The notes under the pieces: model-generated
The model's input: only the letters and a program-made list of their open reading frames with translations
Told to the model about the DNA's origin: nothing
Database searches by the model: none
Part shown: one piece after another, positions 29,221-38,806 of the stretch
How the letters are laid out: each line of letters starts with the position of its first letter
Position numbering within the stretch: position 1 is the stretch's first letter
Translations under genes and position numbers: made by a program
Assembly: GCA_946411525.1 (NCBI GenBank)
Contig: CAMKEI010000004.1
Location: 28,446-92,445 of the forward strand
DNA: 64,000 nt
Direction of reading: 5' to 3'
From: an uncultured Clostridia bacterium
GTDB lineage: Bacteria > Bacillota > Clostridia > Christensenellales > Aristaeellaceae

Positions 29221-30327
29221 ATGAAAAAGCTCGTATCACTCTTACTCGTCCTCATGCTGTCCATGGCCGCGTTTACCGCCCTGGCAGATGAACCGGTCAA
29301 AATCGCGCTGACCGCGCCGCTGACCGGCAACCTGTCCCAGTACGGTGAAAGCTTCCAGAACTCGGTAACACTGGCCTGCAAGCAGTGGAATGACAAAGGC
29401 GGCGTCCTGGGCCGTAGCGTGGAACTGGTGATTGAAGACACCGCCGGAGATCCCGCGCAGGCTGCCACGGTTGCTCAGAAGATCGTAAGCGACGGCAGCA
29501 TTTTTGCCGAAGTAGGCGATTTCAACACAGCCTGCTGCATGGCTGCACAGCCCATCTATGCCGGTTCAGAAATGCTGCAGGTTTCCCCCACCTGTTCTGC
29601 CGTCAACTTCGCCGTCGGCTCCGAATGGTCTTTTGAATGCCTCGGAACCCAGGATGTACAGGGCGAATTCATGGCAAACTGGGCATATGAAAACGGCGCC
29701 CGCAAGGTTGCGGTTCTTTACCTGAACAGCGACTGGGGCATCAGCGTCGACAACGGTTTTGCGAAGGCTTTCAAGGCCCTTGGCGGCGAGATCGTCATTG
29801 AAGAGCCCTACAATGACGGCGAGACTGACTTCAGCGCTGCGCTGACCAAGCTGCGCGAAACCGAACCCGACGCGCTGTACATTGCCTGCTATTACAACGA
29901 CGGCGCTGCCATCAATATTCAGCGTGAAGTACTGAACTGGGATATCCCCGTCTATCATCCCGGCACAGTGTATTCCACGGACTTCCTGTCCATCGGCGGC
30001 ACGGCTGTGGAAGGCGTCCTGACAAACGTCGGTTTCTATCCGGACGATCCCACCCCCGAAGCGGCTTCCTTTATCGCCGAGTACAACACCCTGTACGGCA
30101 AGGATCCCGATTACTACGGCGCCTGTGCCTATGATGCTTTCAACGTTCTGATGGAAGCAATCGAGCGCGCCGGTGAGCTGGACACACACAAGGTCCGCGA
30201 AGCGCTGGCAGCCACGGACGCTCATCAGGGCGTTTCCGGCAGCATCACTTTTGATGAAAACGGCGACGCCCGCAAGAGCTATATCAAACTGACCATTGAG
30301 AACAACCAGTACAAGGTGGTTCGCTGA
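29221..30327 (+). CDS. ABC transporter substrate-binding protein, Liv/HAAT type
   Basis: Signal peptide MKKLVSLLLVLMLSMAAFTALA; VKIALTAPLTGNLSQYGESFQNSVTLACKQWNDKGGVLGRSVELVIEDT. Confidence 0.93.
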   Translation: MKKLVSLLLVLMLSMAAFTALADEPVKIALTAPLTGNLSQYGESFQNSVTLACKQWNDKGGVLGRSVELVIEDTAGDPAQAATVAQKIVSDGSIFAEVGDFNTACCMAAQPIYAGSEMLQVSPTCSAVNFAVGSEWSFECLGTQDVQGEFMANWAYENGARKVAVLYLNSDWGISVDNGFAKAFKALGGEIVIEEPYNDGETDFSAALTKLRETEPDALYIACYYNDGAAINIQREVLNWDIPVYHPGTVYSTDFLSIGGTAVEGVLTNVGFYPDDPTPEAASFIAEYNTLYGKDPDYYGACAYDAFNVLMEAIERAGELDTHKVREALAATDAHQGVSGSITFDENGDARKSYIKLTIENNQYKVVR

Positions 30328-30454
30328 TGCTTACGGGGAGAGGCGGATATCAACCGCCTCTCCTCTGTTTCCGGCTGTTGCCGTACACAGCGGATAATTG
30401 CCGGCACTGTCTTCACTGCGGCTCTATATGCAATGGAAAGTCGGTGGATATTAT

Positions 30455-31333
30455 ATGACGATGATTGTTCAGCAATTGGTCAACGGCATTACCCAGGGCG
30501 GTCTGTACGCCCTGCTGGCCATTTCCTATTCGCTGGTTTACGGCGTGATGAGCCTGGTCAATTTCTCGACCGGTTCCATCTATATGCTTGGAGCGGTAGG
30601 TGCCTGGCTGCTCTGCAATTACCTGATTTCGGACTTTTTGCTTTCCCTGGTCGTGGGATTTGCAGTAGGCTTTGCGCTTGCCTTTATACTCGAAAAAATA
30701 GCATTCAAATCCATTCGCGGCATCAGCCGGATTTCCTCCCTGATCTGCACGATTGGGTTTTCCCAGATGCTCAATGAGCTGACGGCTCTGTTGTTCGGAA
30801 AAGCCACCAAAGGCATGCCGTCTTTTTTCTCGGAAAAAGCGTTTGAAGTGGTTGGCGTTACAATCAGCTGGCTTCAGCTGATTCTGATGCTGGCGGTGGT
30901 TGTTGTGCTGGTTACACTGCAGCTCTTTGTCTATAAGACGAAGATGGGACTGGCCGTGCGTACCGTGGCGATGGACAACACAACTGCGGGCCTGATGGGA
31001 ATCAATGTGGACCGGACGATTTCAATTGCGTTTTCTCTGGCGGGTGCCTGTGCCGGTATCGCCGGTGTCGCCGGATGCATCTATTATCGTTCGGTATCTG
31101 CATACATGGGTTGGATTCCGGGGATCAAGTCGTTCTCAGCGGCCGTTTTCGGCGGCCTGAGCTCCATGCCCGGCGCGATTCTTGGCGGCTATCTGATGGG
31201 GATTATCGAGAACTTCGGTGTGCAGATTTTCTCCACCGGCTATCGCGACGTAATCAGTTTTGTGGTTATGATCATCTTCCTGCTCTTCTGCCCGGCCGGC
31301 TTGCTTGGGCGTAAAAAGACGACCAAGGTGTAA
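30455..31333 (+). CDS. Branched-chain-type ABC transporter permease LivH-like
   Basis: QQLVNGITQGGLYALLAISYSLVYGVMSLVNFSTG; AAVFGGLSSMPGAILGGYLMGIIE. Confidence 0.93.
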   Translation: MTMIVQQLVNGITQGGLYALLAISYSLVYGVMSLVNFSTGSIYMLGAVGAWLLCNYLISDFLLSLVVGFAVGFALAFILEKIAFKSIRGISRISSLICTIGFSQMLNELTALLFGKATKGMPSFFSEKAFEVVGVTISWLQLILMLAVVVVLVTLQLFVYKTKMGLAVRTVAMDNTTAGLMGINVDRTISIAFSLAGACAGIAGVAGCIYYRSVSAYMGWIPGIKSFSAAVFGGLSSMPGAILGGYLMGIIENFGVQIFSTGYRDVISFVVMIIFLLFCPAGLLGRKKTTKV

Positions 31334-31346
31334 GGAGGATCAGGCT

Positions 31347-32327
31347 ATGAAGAAAAAAATAAATCCGCGGGCGTTGATCCTTCTGCTGGCGCTCCTGGCA
31401 CTGCTGACGGCGTTTCCGTTCTGTGTCAGCAATTATATTATCCAGATTGCGGTATACTGCGGCATTTATATCATGCTGGCAGTCAGTCTGAACCTGCTGG
31501 TTGGCTACACGGGCATTTTTTCCATGGGCCATGTCGCGTTCTTCTGCATCGGCGCCTATACCTCGGCGTTGCTTGCAACCAAGCTGGGAATAGCATTCCC
31601 CCTGTGCTTTATTGCAGGAGGCATCGGAGCGGCATTCATCGGTGCGCTGGTCGGTTTTGCGACACTGCGGCTGAATGATATTTTCCTTGCGTTTACAACC
31701 ATGGGCCTGGGCGAAGTGATCCGGATCATCATCCAGAACGCCAGCTTCACAAACGGCGCGCTGGGGGTAGCCGGAATCCCGATGCCGATGCTGGCAGGCC
31801 ACAAGATGACCAGAATAGAGTTCTATTTCATGGTGCTAATTCTGGTGCTGATTCTGGTTTACCTGGTCAGCCGGCTGGTCCACTCCAATACCGGACGCAC
31901 GCTGAAAATGATCCGGGACGACGCAAATGCAGCCTCAAGCCTTGGCGTCAACGTATTCCGCTATAAGATGACGATCATGATCCTTTCCTGTTTTGTTGCC
32001 GGACTTGCGGGCTCGCTGTATGCCACTTTCCTGCAGTACATTAACGCCTCCAACTTTTCCATCAGCATATCCATCAATATCATCGCGATGGTTGCGATAG
32101 GAGGAATGGGCACCATCAGCGGGCCGATCATCGGCGCTATTCTGCTGCAGGTACTGCCGGAGGCCATCCGTTTCCTGTCCAATTACCGCCAGCTGATGTT
32201 CGGTATAGCGCTCGTCATCTCAATCATGTTTGCCCCGCGCGGCCTTGTCGGTCTGAACTGGAAGCGCATCCCTTTCATCGCATCCGTTTGCGAAAAACTG
32301 AAGACCAATAACGGAAAGGAGATCTGA
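31347..32327 (+). CDS. Branched-chain-type ABC transporter permease LivM-like
   Basis: LNLLVGYTGIFSMGHVAFFCIGAYTSALL; IAMVAIGGMGTISGPIIGAILL. Confidence 0.93.
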   Translation: MKKKINPRALILLLALLALLTAFPFCVSNYIIQIAVYCGIYIMLAVSLNLLVGYTGIFSMGHVAFFCIGAYTSALLATKLGIAFPLCFIAGGIGAAFIGALVGFATLRLNDIFLAFTTMGLGEVIRIIIQNASFTNGALGVAGIPMPMLAGHKMTRIEFYFMVLILVLILVYLVSRLVHSNTGRTLKMIRDDANAASSLGVNVFRYKMTIMILSCFVAGLAGSLYATFLQYINASNFSISISINIIAMVAIGGMGTISGPIIGAILLQVLPEAIRFLSNYRQLMFGIALVISIMFAPRGLVGLNWKRIPFIASVCEKLKTNNGKEI

Positions 32328-32329
32328 TC

Positions 32330-33091
32330 ATGCTATATGCTGAAGAGGTTTCCGTTCGTTTCGGTGGACTGACGGCGGTTGACCGGGTGTCGCTCCACAT
32401 TGTACCGGACGAGATTCACGCCATCATCGGACCCAACGGCGCCGGAAAGTCAACCTTTTTCAATGCCATTTCCGGAATCAACAAACCTTCCGAAGGGAAG
32501 ATCACCTTTCAGGGCAAAGACATCACCGGGCTGAAACAGCATCAGGTCGCTCAGATGGGAATCGGCCGTACCTTCCAGAACATAAAACTGTTCGGTTCCA
32601 TGACTGTCATGGAAAACGTACTGTGCGGTTATCATCAGCACGTAAAAAGCGGGTTGGTGCATGATCTGTTCGGCCTTCCTTCCCAGATGCGGGAGGAGGC
32701 TGAGCTGCTGGAACGCTGCAAAGAACTTCTGGCACGCGTGGAGCTGTATGACAAGCGGATGATGAAAGCCAACAATCTACCCTATGGAGAACAGCGCAAG
32801 CTGGAGATTGTCCGGGCCATGGCGACAGGGCCGAAGCTTCTGATGCTGGACGAACCGGCTGCAGGAATGAACCCCAGCGAGACGGAGGAGCTGAAGCAGT
32901 TCATCCGGAAAATCAACGCTGAAGGTCTGACGATCCTGCTGATCGAACACGACGTCAAAATGGTCATGTCCCTGGCAGACACCATCACGGTGCTGGATCA
33001 CGGTTCGAAAATTGCGGAGGGCAGCGCAGACGAGGTCAAGAACGATGAGAAGGTCATCGAAGCCTATCTGGGAAAGTCCTATCGGAGGTAA
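32330..33091 (+). CDS. ABC transporter ATP-binding protein LivG-like
   Basis: IGPNGAGKSTFFNAISG, LLMLDEPAAGMNPSET. Confidence 0.95.
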   Translation: MLYAEEVSVRFGGLTAVDRVSLHIVPDEIHAIIGPNGAGKSTFFNAISGINKPSEGKITFQGKDITGLKQHQVAQMGIGRTFQNIKLFGSMTVMENVLCGYHQHVKSGLVHDLFGLPSQMREEAELLERCKELLARVELYDKRMMKANNLPYGEQRKLEIVRAMATGPKLLMLDEPAAGMNPSETEELKQFIRKINAEGLTILLIEHDVKMVMSLADTITVLDHGSKIAEGSADEVKNDEKVIEAYLGKSYRR

Positions 33092-33092
33092 C

Positions 33093-33812
33093 ATGAATAA
33101 CGCTATTATACGCTTTGACCATGTCACGGTCACCTATGGCGCCATCCAGGCGCTTCAGGATGTCTCCCTCGAAGTGGAAAAGGGCATGATTGTTGCGCTG
33201 ATCGGCGCAAACGGTGCGGGCAAAACAACGCTGCTTAATGCGCTGACCGGGGTCGTGCCGGTGAAGGAAGGGCATATTTACCTGCGTGACGAGGACATCA
33301 CCGGAATGAAGTCTCACCTGATCTCCCAGAGAAAAGTTGCGCATGTTCCGGAGGGACGCCGGATTTTTGCAGAACTGAGCGTTGAGGACAACCTGCGCGT
33401 AGGCGCATACAACCTGTATAAAGACAAAGCCCGCATCAAGCAGCTGATGGAAATGAACTATGAGCTTTTCCCGATCCTGGCGGAGCGCAGCAAGCAGCTG
33501 GGCGGAACGCTGTCCGGCGGGGAACAGCAGATGCTGGCCATTGCCCGCGGCCTGATGAGCGAGCCCGAAATTGTGCTGCTGGATGAACCGAGTCTCGGTA
33601 TCGCACCCATTATCGTCGAGAAAATATTCGAGTTTATCGTCAAGATCAATCAGATGGGCAAGACCATTTTCCTGGTGGAACAGAACGCGAACCTCGCGCT
33701 GGAAACCGCGTCGTATGTTTACGTGCTGGAAACGGGACGGGTAACGAACCACAATACCAGCGAAGTCCTGCTGAAGGATGATTCCATCCGGAAGGCTTAT
33801 CTTGGACTCTGA
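33093..33812 (+). CDS. ABC transporter ATP-binding protein LivF-like
   Basis: IGANGAGKTTLLNALTG, LSGGEQQMLAIARGLM, VLLDEPSLGIAPIIVEKIFE. Confidence 0.95.
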   Translation: MNNAIIRFDHVTVTYGAIQALQDVSLEVEKGMIVALIGANGAGKTTLLNALTGVVPVKEGHIYLRDEDITGMKSHLISQRKVAHVPEGRRIFAELSVEDNLRVGAYNLYKDKARIKQLMEMNYELFPILAERSKQLGGTLSGGEQQMLAIARGLMSEPEIVLLDEPSLGIAPIIVEKIFEFIVKINQMGKTIFLVEQNANLALETASYVYVLETGRVTNHNTSEVLLKDDSIRKAYLGL

Positions 33813-33842
33813 TTTCATATCATATAAGGAGAGCGAAACAAA

Positions 33843-34577
33843 ATGGACTATACCGCAAGAGAACATGCATTTATCTATGGCGTGATCGCCCAGGAGCTGA
33901 TGCGTATTGCTCCCGGGTCCGAGGAAACCCTGGCTGAGAGCATCCGGGTATACGGGTTGCAGCGTGGCGCCCGCATGGGCCAGACCGCAGAGAAATTCGG
34001 CGACGAACGCAGCATGCGGACTTATCTCGCTTACGGCGAATGGGCACCTGCTCCGGGAGAGATGGACGTGGAAATCCCGCAGAATTCTCCTTCAGCAGTC
34101 TGGCACGTGAAGAAATGCCCCTGGTGCCAGGAATGGACTGAAAAAGGCATGCTCGACGTGGGAAAATATTACTGCAAATACGTTGACCGGGAACTTGTTC
34201 ATGGATTTAACGCAGATCTGGAGCTGGGAACAGGCACAACCCAGACAAACGGGGACGCCTATTGCTTCTTTGAGTGGGCCGGCGCTGACATGACCCCGGA
34301 AAACAAGGCGGCAAACGCTGAAATTGCGAAAAAGGTCGGCTCTGTACGGCTGAAGACATGGGCCTATCACATGGCTCACATCTATAAAACGATGGGTGAA
34401 GTGATCGGGAAGAATTTAGGCAGAGAAAAGCAGGAGGAGATCTTCCGGGCAGCGGACGCACGCATTGCGGAACATCTCGGCAAAGAGACCGTGGAATTGA
34501 TGCATCTGGGCAGATTGATCGATTTCTGGGTGACCCCCTCCCTGGAGCCGACAGACCGGCTCAGTGAGTTTTTCTGA
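33843..34577 (+). CDS. L-2-amino-thiazoline-4-carboxylic acid (ATC) hydrolase family protein, copy 1
   Basis: YGLQRGARMGQTAEKFG, YGEWAP, KKCPWCQEWTEKG...GKYYCKYVDRELVHGFN. Confidence 0.75.
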   Translation: MDYTAREHAFIYGVIAQELMRIAPGSEETLAESIRVYGLQRGARMGQTAEKFGDERSMRTYLAYGEWAPAPGEMDVEIPQNSPSAVWHVKKCPWCQEWTEKGMLDVGKYYCKYVDRELVHGFNADLELGTGTTQTNGDAYCFFEWAGADMTPENKAANAEIAKKVGSVRLKTWAYHMAHIYKTMGEVIGKNLGREKQEEIFRAADARIAEHLGKETVELMHLGRLIDFWVTPSLEPTDRLSEFF

Positions 34578-34596
34578 TGATACAGAGGTGACAAGT

Positions 34597-35958
34597 ATGA
34601 GTATTGCCGACTGGTACAGGCAGTACAGCGAAGGCCTGGCCGCTTTAAGCAGGATGCTGTGGGATCATCCCGAAGCTTCGGAAAAGGAGTATATTTCCTC
34701 AAAACTCCTCAAACAGTACCTGGTCAGCCACGGATTTGAAATTCTGGAGGACGGTGCAGCCGGTCTCGAAACAGCTTTTGTGGCGTCCAGGGGTAATGGA
34801 AGGCCATACATCGGATTTCTGGCAGAATATGACGCGCTGCCGGGACTTTCACAGCAGTGCGTCCCGTCTCCCTCCCCTGTCAGCGGACAGGAATACGGTC
34901 ATGGCTGCGGCCACAACCTGCTGGGTACAGGTGCTGTGGGAGCGGCTGTCGCCACAGCCTGCGCCATGGAGGAGGCATCTGTTCCCGGAACCGTATTCCT
35001 TTTCGGCTGTCCGTCCGAAGAAGTGATGCTCGGCAAGATCGTGATGGCAAAGAACCATATCTTTGACGATCTGGACGCAGCCATTTCCTGGCATCCGGGA
35101 GACCGGAACCGTGCAAGCGAGGAATCCTACCAGGCCATGCTGTCTGTGGAATACCATTTCCACGGCAAGGCCAGCCATGCAGCCATGGCGCCCGATCAGG
35201 GCCTGAGTGCTCTGGACGCGGTTGAACTGATGGACGTCGGCGTCAATTATCTGCGTGAACATGTTCCCGCGGGGGTACAGATTCATTATGTAATCCTGAA
35301 CGGTGGAGACAAACCGAACATTGTTCCGGATAAAGCAGCGGTCTGGCAGTTTGTCCGCGCCGCCACAACGGCTGATCTTCACAAAGTGGCCGCCCGTATG
35401 GATGACGTGGCTGCCGGTGCGGCGAAGATGACAGGAACCACTTATACAAAAAAAGTCCTGACCGGATGTAATGAGACCCGGATTGTTCCTGCGCTGGTGG
35501 AAGTGATGAACCAAGTAATGGACGAGATTCCCGGTCCTGAATGGAGCGAGGAAGAGGAGCAATACGCACGGGAAATCCTTGATCATCTCGGCCGGACCCG
35601 GGAAGAAACGGAAGCTGCTTTCGGAGAAGGGACCTATGAGCATCCGCTGCATGCAGGCCATTTGAAGCCGACCGGCAGGACAATTGATATCCTGGGCTCG
35701 TCTGACCTGAGCGATGTCAGCTATATCGTTCCGACCTGCATGCTGTTTGCCGCCTGCTATCCTTACGGCACTCCAAATCATTCATGGGCTGTCACCGCAT
35801 GCACCGGTATGTCGATCGGGCAGAAAGGGATGCTTTACGCTTCCCGGGTGATGGCTGAAACAGGATTCCGTCTCATTACTGACGGAGAGCTTCTTGACCG
35901 GGTCAAAGCATCTTTCCGGAAGGCACTCGGAACCAGTGTATATGAACCGGTACAGTAA
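34597..35958 (+). CDS. M20 family amidohydrolase (AbgB-like subgroup)
   Basis: IGFLAEYDALPGLSQQC, GHGCGHNLLGTGAVGAAVA, HGKASHAA, PNHSWAVTACTGMSIGQKGMLYASRVMA. Confidence 0.9.
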   Translation: MSIADWYRQYSEGLAALSRMLWDHPEASEKEYISSKLLKQYLVSHGFEILEDGAAGLETAFVASRGNGRPYIGFLAEYDALPGLSQQCVPSPSPVSGQEYGHGCGHNLLGTGAVGAAVATACAMEEASVPGTVFLFGCPSEEVMLGKIVMAKNHIFDDLDAAISWHPGDRNRASEESYQAMLSVEYHFHGKASHAAMAPDQGLSALDAVELMDVGVNYLREHVPAGVQIHYVILNGGDKPNIVPDKAAVWQFVRAATTADLHKVAARMDDVAAGAAKMTGTTYTKKVLTGCNETRIVPALVEVMNQVMDEIPGPEWSEEEEQYAREILDHLGRTREETEAAFGEGTYEHPLHAGHLKPTGRTIDILGSSDLSDVSYIVPTCMLFAACYPYGTPNHSWAVTACTGMSIGQKGMLYASRVMAETGFRLITDGELLDRVKASFRKALGTSVYEPVQ

Positions 35959-35974
35959 ATGTGAGGGCTGAGCT

Positions 35975-37252
35975 GTGACTGAGAACGATATTATTGGCTT
36001 GCTGAAAAAAGAAATGGTGGTAGCAATGGGCTGTACAGAGCCCGCTGCCGCTGCGTTGGCCGGTGCCAAAGCCGCCGAACTCCTTGGCTGTCCCCCTGAC
36101 CGTCTGACAGTCAGCGCAAGCCGGGACATGATCAAGAACGCCATGGGAGTAGGCATTCCCAACTGTAAAGAAAAAGGTATCCTGGTTGCAGCCTGCCTGG
36201 GCGTTTACAGCAAGGCAGAGCATAAGGATCTGAGCATTCTGTCAGGTGTCGATCAGGAACAGGAAAAGCAGGCGGTGCAGCTGGCAGCCGCATCCAACCT
36301 GGAAATGGCTGACGACGTTACGCCGGTCTATGTAAAAGCGATCGCAAAGAAAGACGGTCATACAGCTTCCTGCACTGTAAGCATGCAGCATGACCATTTT
36401 TCGGAGATGACGAAGGATGGCCAGGTTCTGTACAGCGAACAGGTTCATGAAACAAAAACCGAAAATGACGACGATGCCACCCGCGGTCTTTCCCTGCAGC
36501 GCATTGTAGAGTTTGCCGACAGCGTCGATCCTCAAAAGGTTCAGTTTGTCTACAAGTGCGCCCTGATCAATTATGACCTGGCAGAGTATTCTGTACAGCA
36601 TGGTTACGGACTGCACATTGCCAATACGATCCTGTCAGACATTCCTGTCGAGCCGGATTCTCTTTCCACAGCTTTGACCAAAGCAGCAGCATACGCAGCA
36701 GCCGGATCGGATGCGAGAATGGCCGGATGCACCAGGGCAGTGGTAATCAATTCCGGTTCCGGAAACCAGGGCATTACCTGTACTGTGCCGGTTCTGATTC
36801 TGGGACGGTTCCTGAAAGCATCGCCGGAGCAGATTGCGAAAGCTTTGTGCATCAGTGAACTGATCGGTCTAATGATCACAGCGAGAAAGGACCGGCTGTC
36901 AGCGCTGTGCGGTGCTTTCACTGCAGCTATCGGCACAGGCTGCGCCATGGTTTACCTGATGGGCGGAAATACAGAGCAAATGAATCTGACCGTCCGGACC
37001 ATGGTTGGCAACCTGGCAGGTATGGTATGTGACGGCGCGAAAACCAGCTGCGCCCTGAAGATTTATTCCAGTGTACAGGCTGCCGGGCTCGCGGCCAGGA
37101 TGGCCCTGAACGGCATCGCCCCGGGCAGGGAAAGCGGAATCATCGGCAAAGACGCCATGGAGAGCATCGACAATCTGATGAAAGTAAGCCACAACGGCAT
37201 GGTGGATACCGACAAGGTGATTCTGTCAATTATGCTGGATAAACAGCTGTAG
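35975..37252 (+). CDS. L-cysteine desulfidase/UPF0597 (CyuA/YhaM) family; L-serine dehydratase alpha-like
   Basis: VVAMGCTEPAAAALAGAKAAELLG, SASRDMIKNAMGVGIPNC, GSGNQGITCTVPV; GTG start. Confidence 0.88.
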   Translation: MTENDIIGLLKKEMVVAMGCTEPAAAALAGAKAAELLGCPPDRLTVSASRDMIKNAMGVGIPNCKEKGILVAACLGVYSKAEHKDLSILSGVDQEQEKQAVQLAAASNLEMADDVTPVYVKAIAKKDGHTASCTVSMQHDHFSEMTKDGQVLYSEQVHETKTENDDDATRGLSLQRIVEFADSVDPQKVQFVYKCALINYDLAEYSVQHGYGLHIANTILSDIPVEPDSLSTALTKAAAYAAAGSDARMAGCTRAVVINSGSGNQGITCTVPVLILGRFLKASPEQIAKALCISELIGLMITARKDRLSALCGAFTAAIGTGCAMVYLMGGNTEQMNLTVRTMVGNLAGMVCDGAKTSCALKIYSSVQAAGLAARMALNGIAPGRESGIIGKDAMESIDNLMKVSHNGMVDTDKVILSIMLDKQL

Positions 37253-37273
37253 TCACACAGGGAGGTCAGTCCA

Positions 37274-37732
37274 ATGTCTGTTGAACTGCATGAACTGTAT
37301 AATGATCTGGAGAGCACCATGATGCAGCTTTTCAACCGCTACAGCGAGCGCTGCAACCGGAAATGCCGGTATCATGATGTCACGCTTTATCAGAACGAAA
37401 TCCGGACCGTGGAATACATCGCTGTCAGCAGTGCAACCAATTTCACGGATATCGCAAGTCATACCGGTCTGACGCGGAGCGCTGTCAGCAAAATGATCAG
37501 CAAGCTCGAGAGCATGGGACTGCTGGTTCGGTATAAATACTATCCAAGCCAGAAAGAAGTGTACGTTCACCTGACGGAAGAAGGGGTCAAGGCCTATGAG
37601 AGCTGGAAAGCCTGCCGGAAACCTATGGAACAGCATCTCCGCCGCTTTCTGTCCTCAATTCCGGAGAATGAAAGCACCGCGATCCGGAATTACCTGAGCA
37701 TCTATCTGGATGAGATGCAGATGCTTCCCTGA
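37274..37732 (+). CDS. MarR family transcriptional regulator
   Basis: Winged-helix sequence FTDIASHTGLTRSAVSKMISKLESMGLLVRYKYYPSQKEVYVHLTEEG. Confidence 0.9.
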   Translation: MSVELHELYNDLESTMMQLFNRYSERCNRKCRYHDVTLYQNEIRTVEYIAVSSATNFTDIASHTGLTRSAVSKMISKLESMGLLVRYKYYPSQKEVYVHLTEEGVKAYESWKACRKPMEQHLRRFLSSIPENESTAIRNYLSIYLDEMQMLP

Positions 37733-37750
37733 GATGCAGGAGAGTTGTTT

Positions 37751-38515
37751 ATGGATATCGTTTTTTCTTCCGCTTCCCATCATGCATTGCTGTTCGCTTT
37801 TACCGCGCGCGAAGCCATCCGGGTATACGGCGCAGCCGGCAGTGAAGCCATCACGGACGCTGTAAAGCGTTACGGCCTGCAGCGCGGCAGGCGTATGGCG
37901 ATGCGTGCCCGGATTGACTGCAATCCGATCAATGCAATGACGTATGAAATGTACAGTGAATGGGCATGCTTCCCCGGACAGGTGGAATGTACGGCGGATG
38001 TCTGTGACGGCGTCTGCAGGCTCCACTACAGCCGCTGTCCCTGGTATACCGAATGGAAGCATTTCGATCTGCTTCCTTACGGAAAGCTGTACTGTGCGCA
38101 TATCGATGACGCGATTCTGGAGGGATTCGGTCTCCATGAAGGCCGGCTGACCTCTTCGCGGATCGACCATCACCAGTATTGCGAGCTTGAATTCCATGAC
38201 CCGGTCTATACGGAAGAAAACAACGCTTTCTACGCTGCGGAACGGGAAAAACTGGGAACGAAAGCCATTATGCCATGGGAATATCACGTCGGCCACTTGT
38301 TTGCATGCCTGAAGTATTCCCTGGTCCAGAGATTTGGCGCCGGCAGTGAGCAAATTATCAAAAAAGCGCTGAAGGATTACAGTACTCAGTTTGGCGAAGG
38401 TGCTCTCCGCCTGATCCCGGAATGGGCAGATCTTGATTTCAATGAACTTCCGGCTTATAAGTCATACCGCATAGAAGAAATTGACCAGATCAGCAATAAA
38501 ACAGATGAGCGGTGA
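37751..38515 (+). CDS. ATC hydrolase family protein, copy 2 (divergent paralog)
   Basis: VKRYGLQRGRRMAMRA, YSEWACFPGQ, SRCPWYTEWKHFDLLPYGKLYCAHIDDAILEGFG shared motifs with copy 1. Confidence 0.72.
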   Translation: MDIVFSSASHHALLFAFTAREAIRVYGAAGSEAITDAVKRYGLQRGRRMAMRARIDCNPINAMTYEMYSEWACFPGQVECTADVCDGVCRLHYSRCPWYTEWKHFDLLPYGKLYCAHIDDAILEGFGLHEGRLTSSRIDHHQYCELEFHDPVYTEENNAFYAAEREKLGTKAIMPWEYHVGHLFACLKYSLVQRFGAGSEQIIKKALKDYSTQFGEGALRLIPEWADLDFNELPAYKSYRIEEIDQISNKTDER

Positions 38516-38602
38516 GCGCGATCGCAGGCTTTATCCCCGATTCGTCAATAACGTTGATTGAATTCGGGATATCCTTCATATTGACGGTGATTCCTGATAA
38601 AA

Positions 38603-38644
38603 CGCCTTCCGGATTGGCTCCGGAAGGCGATATTGCTGTTTTTC
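38603..38644 (+). terminator. Candidate terminator of the ATC-hydrolase operon
   Basis: Perfect 11-bp stem CGCCTTCCGGA-TTGGC-TCCGGAAGGCG followed by a T-containing stretch (GTTTTTC). Confidence 0.6.
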
Positions 38645-38806
38645 TGTTCTTTGATTCCCTGTCATGTTCCTCATATCATTCGTGCCCGGAAAGGTCAGGA
38701 TCAGTTTGTCAGCTGCACTTAAGGGAAGCTCCGGACCGTTCTCTGGGTTGTATTTCGTTTTTCGCAAACCGGCAGCCATACTGCAGATCTGTAAAACGAT
38801 AGTGGA

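Noticed and set aside
38512-38802. 96-aa ORF overlapping the ATC-hydrolase copy 2 stop
   Set aside because: Runs through the hairpin terminator, no homology-like features
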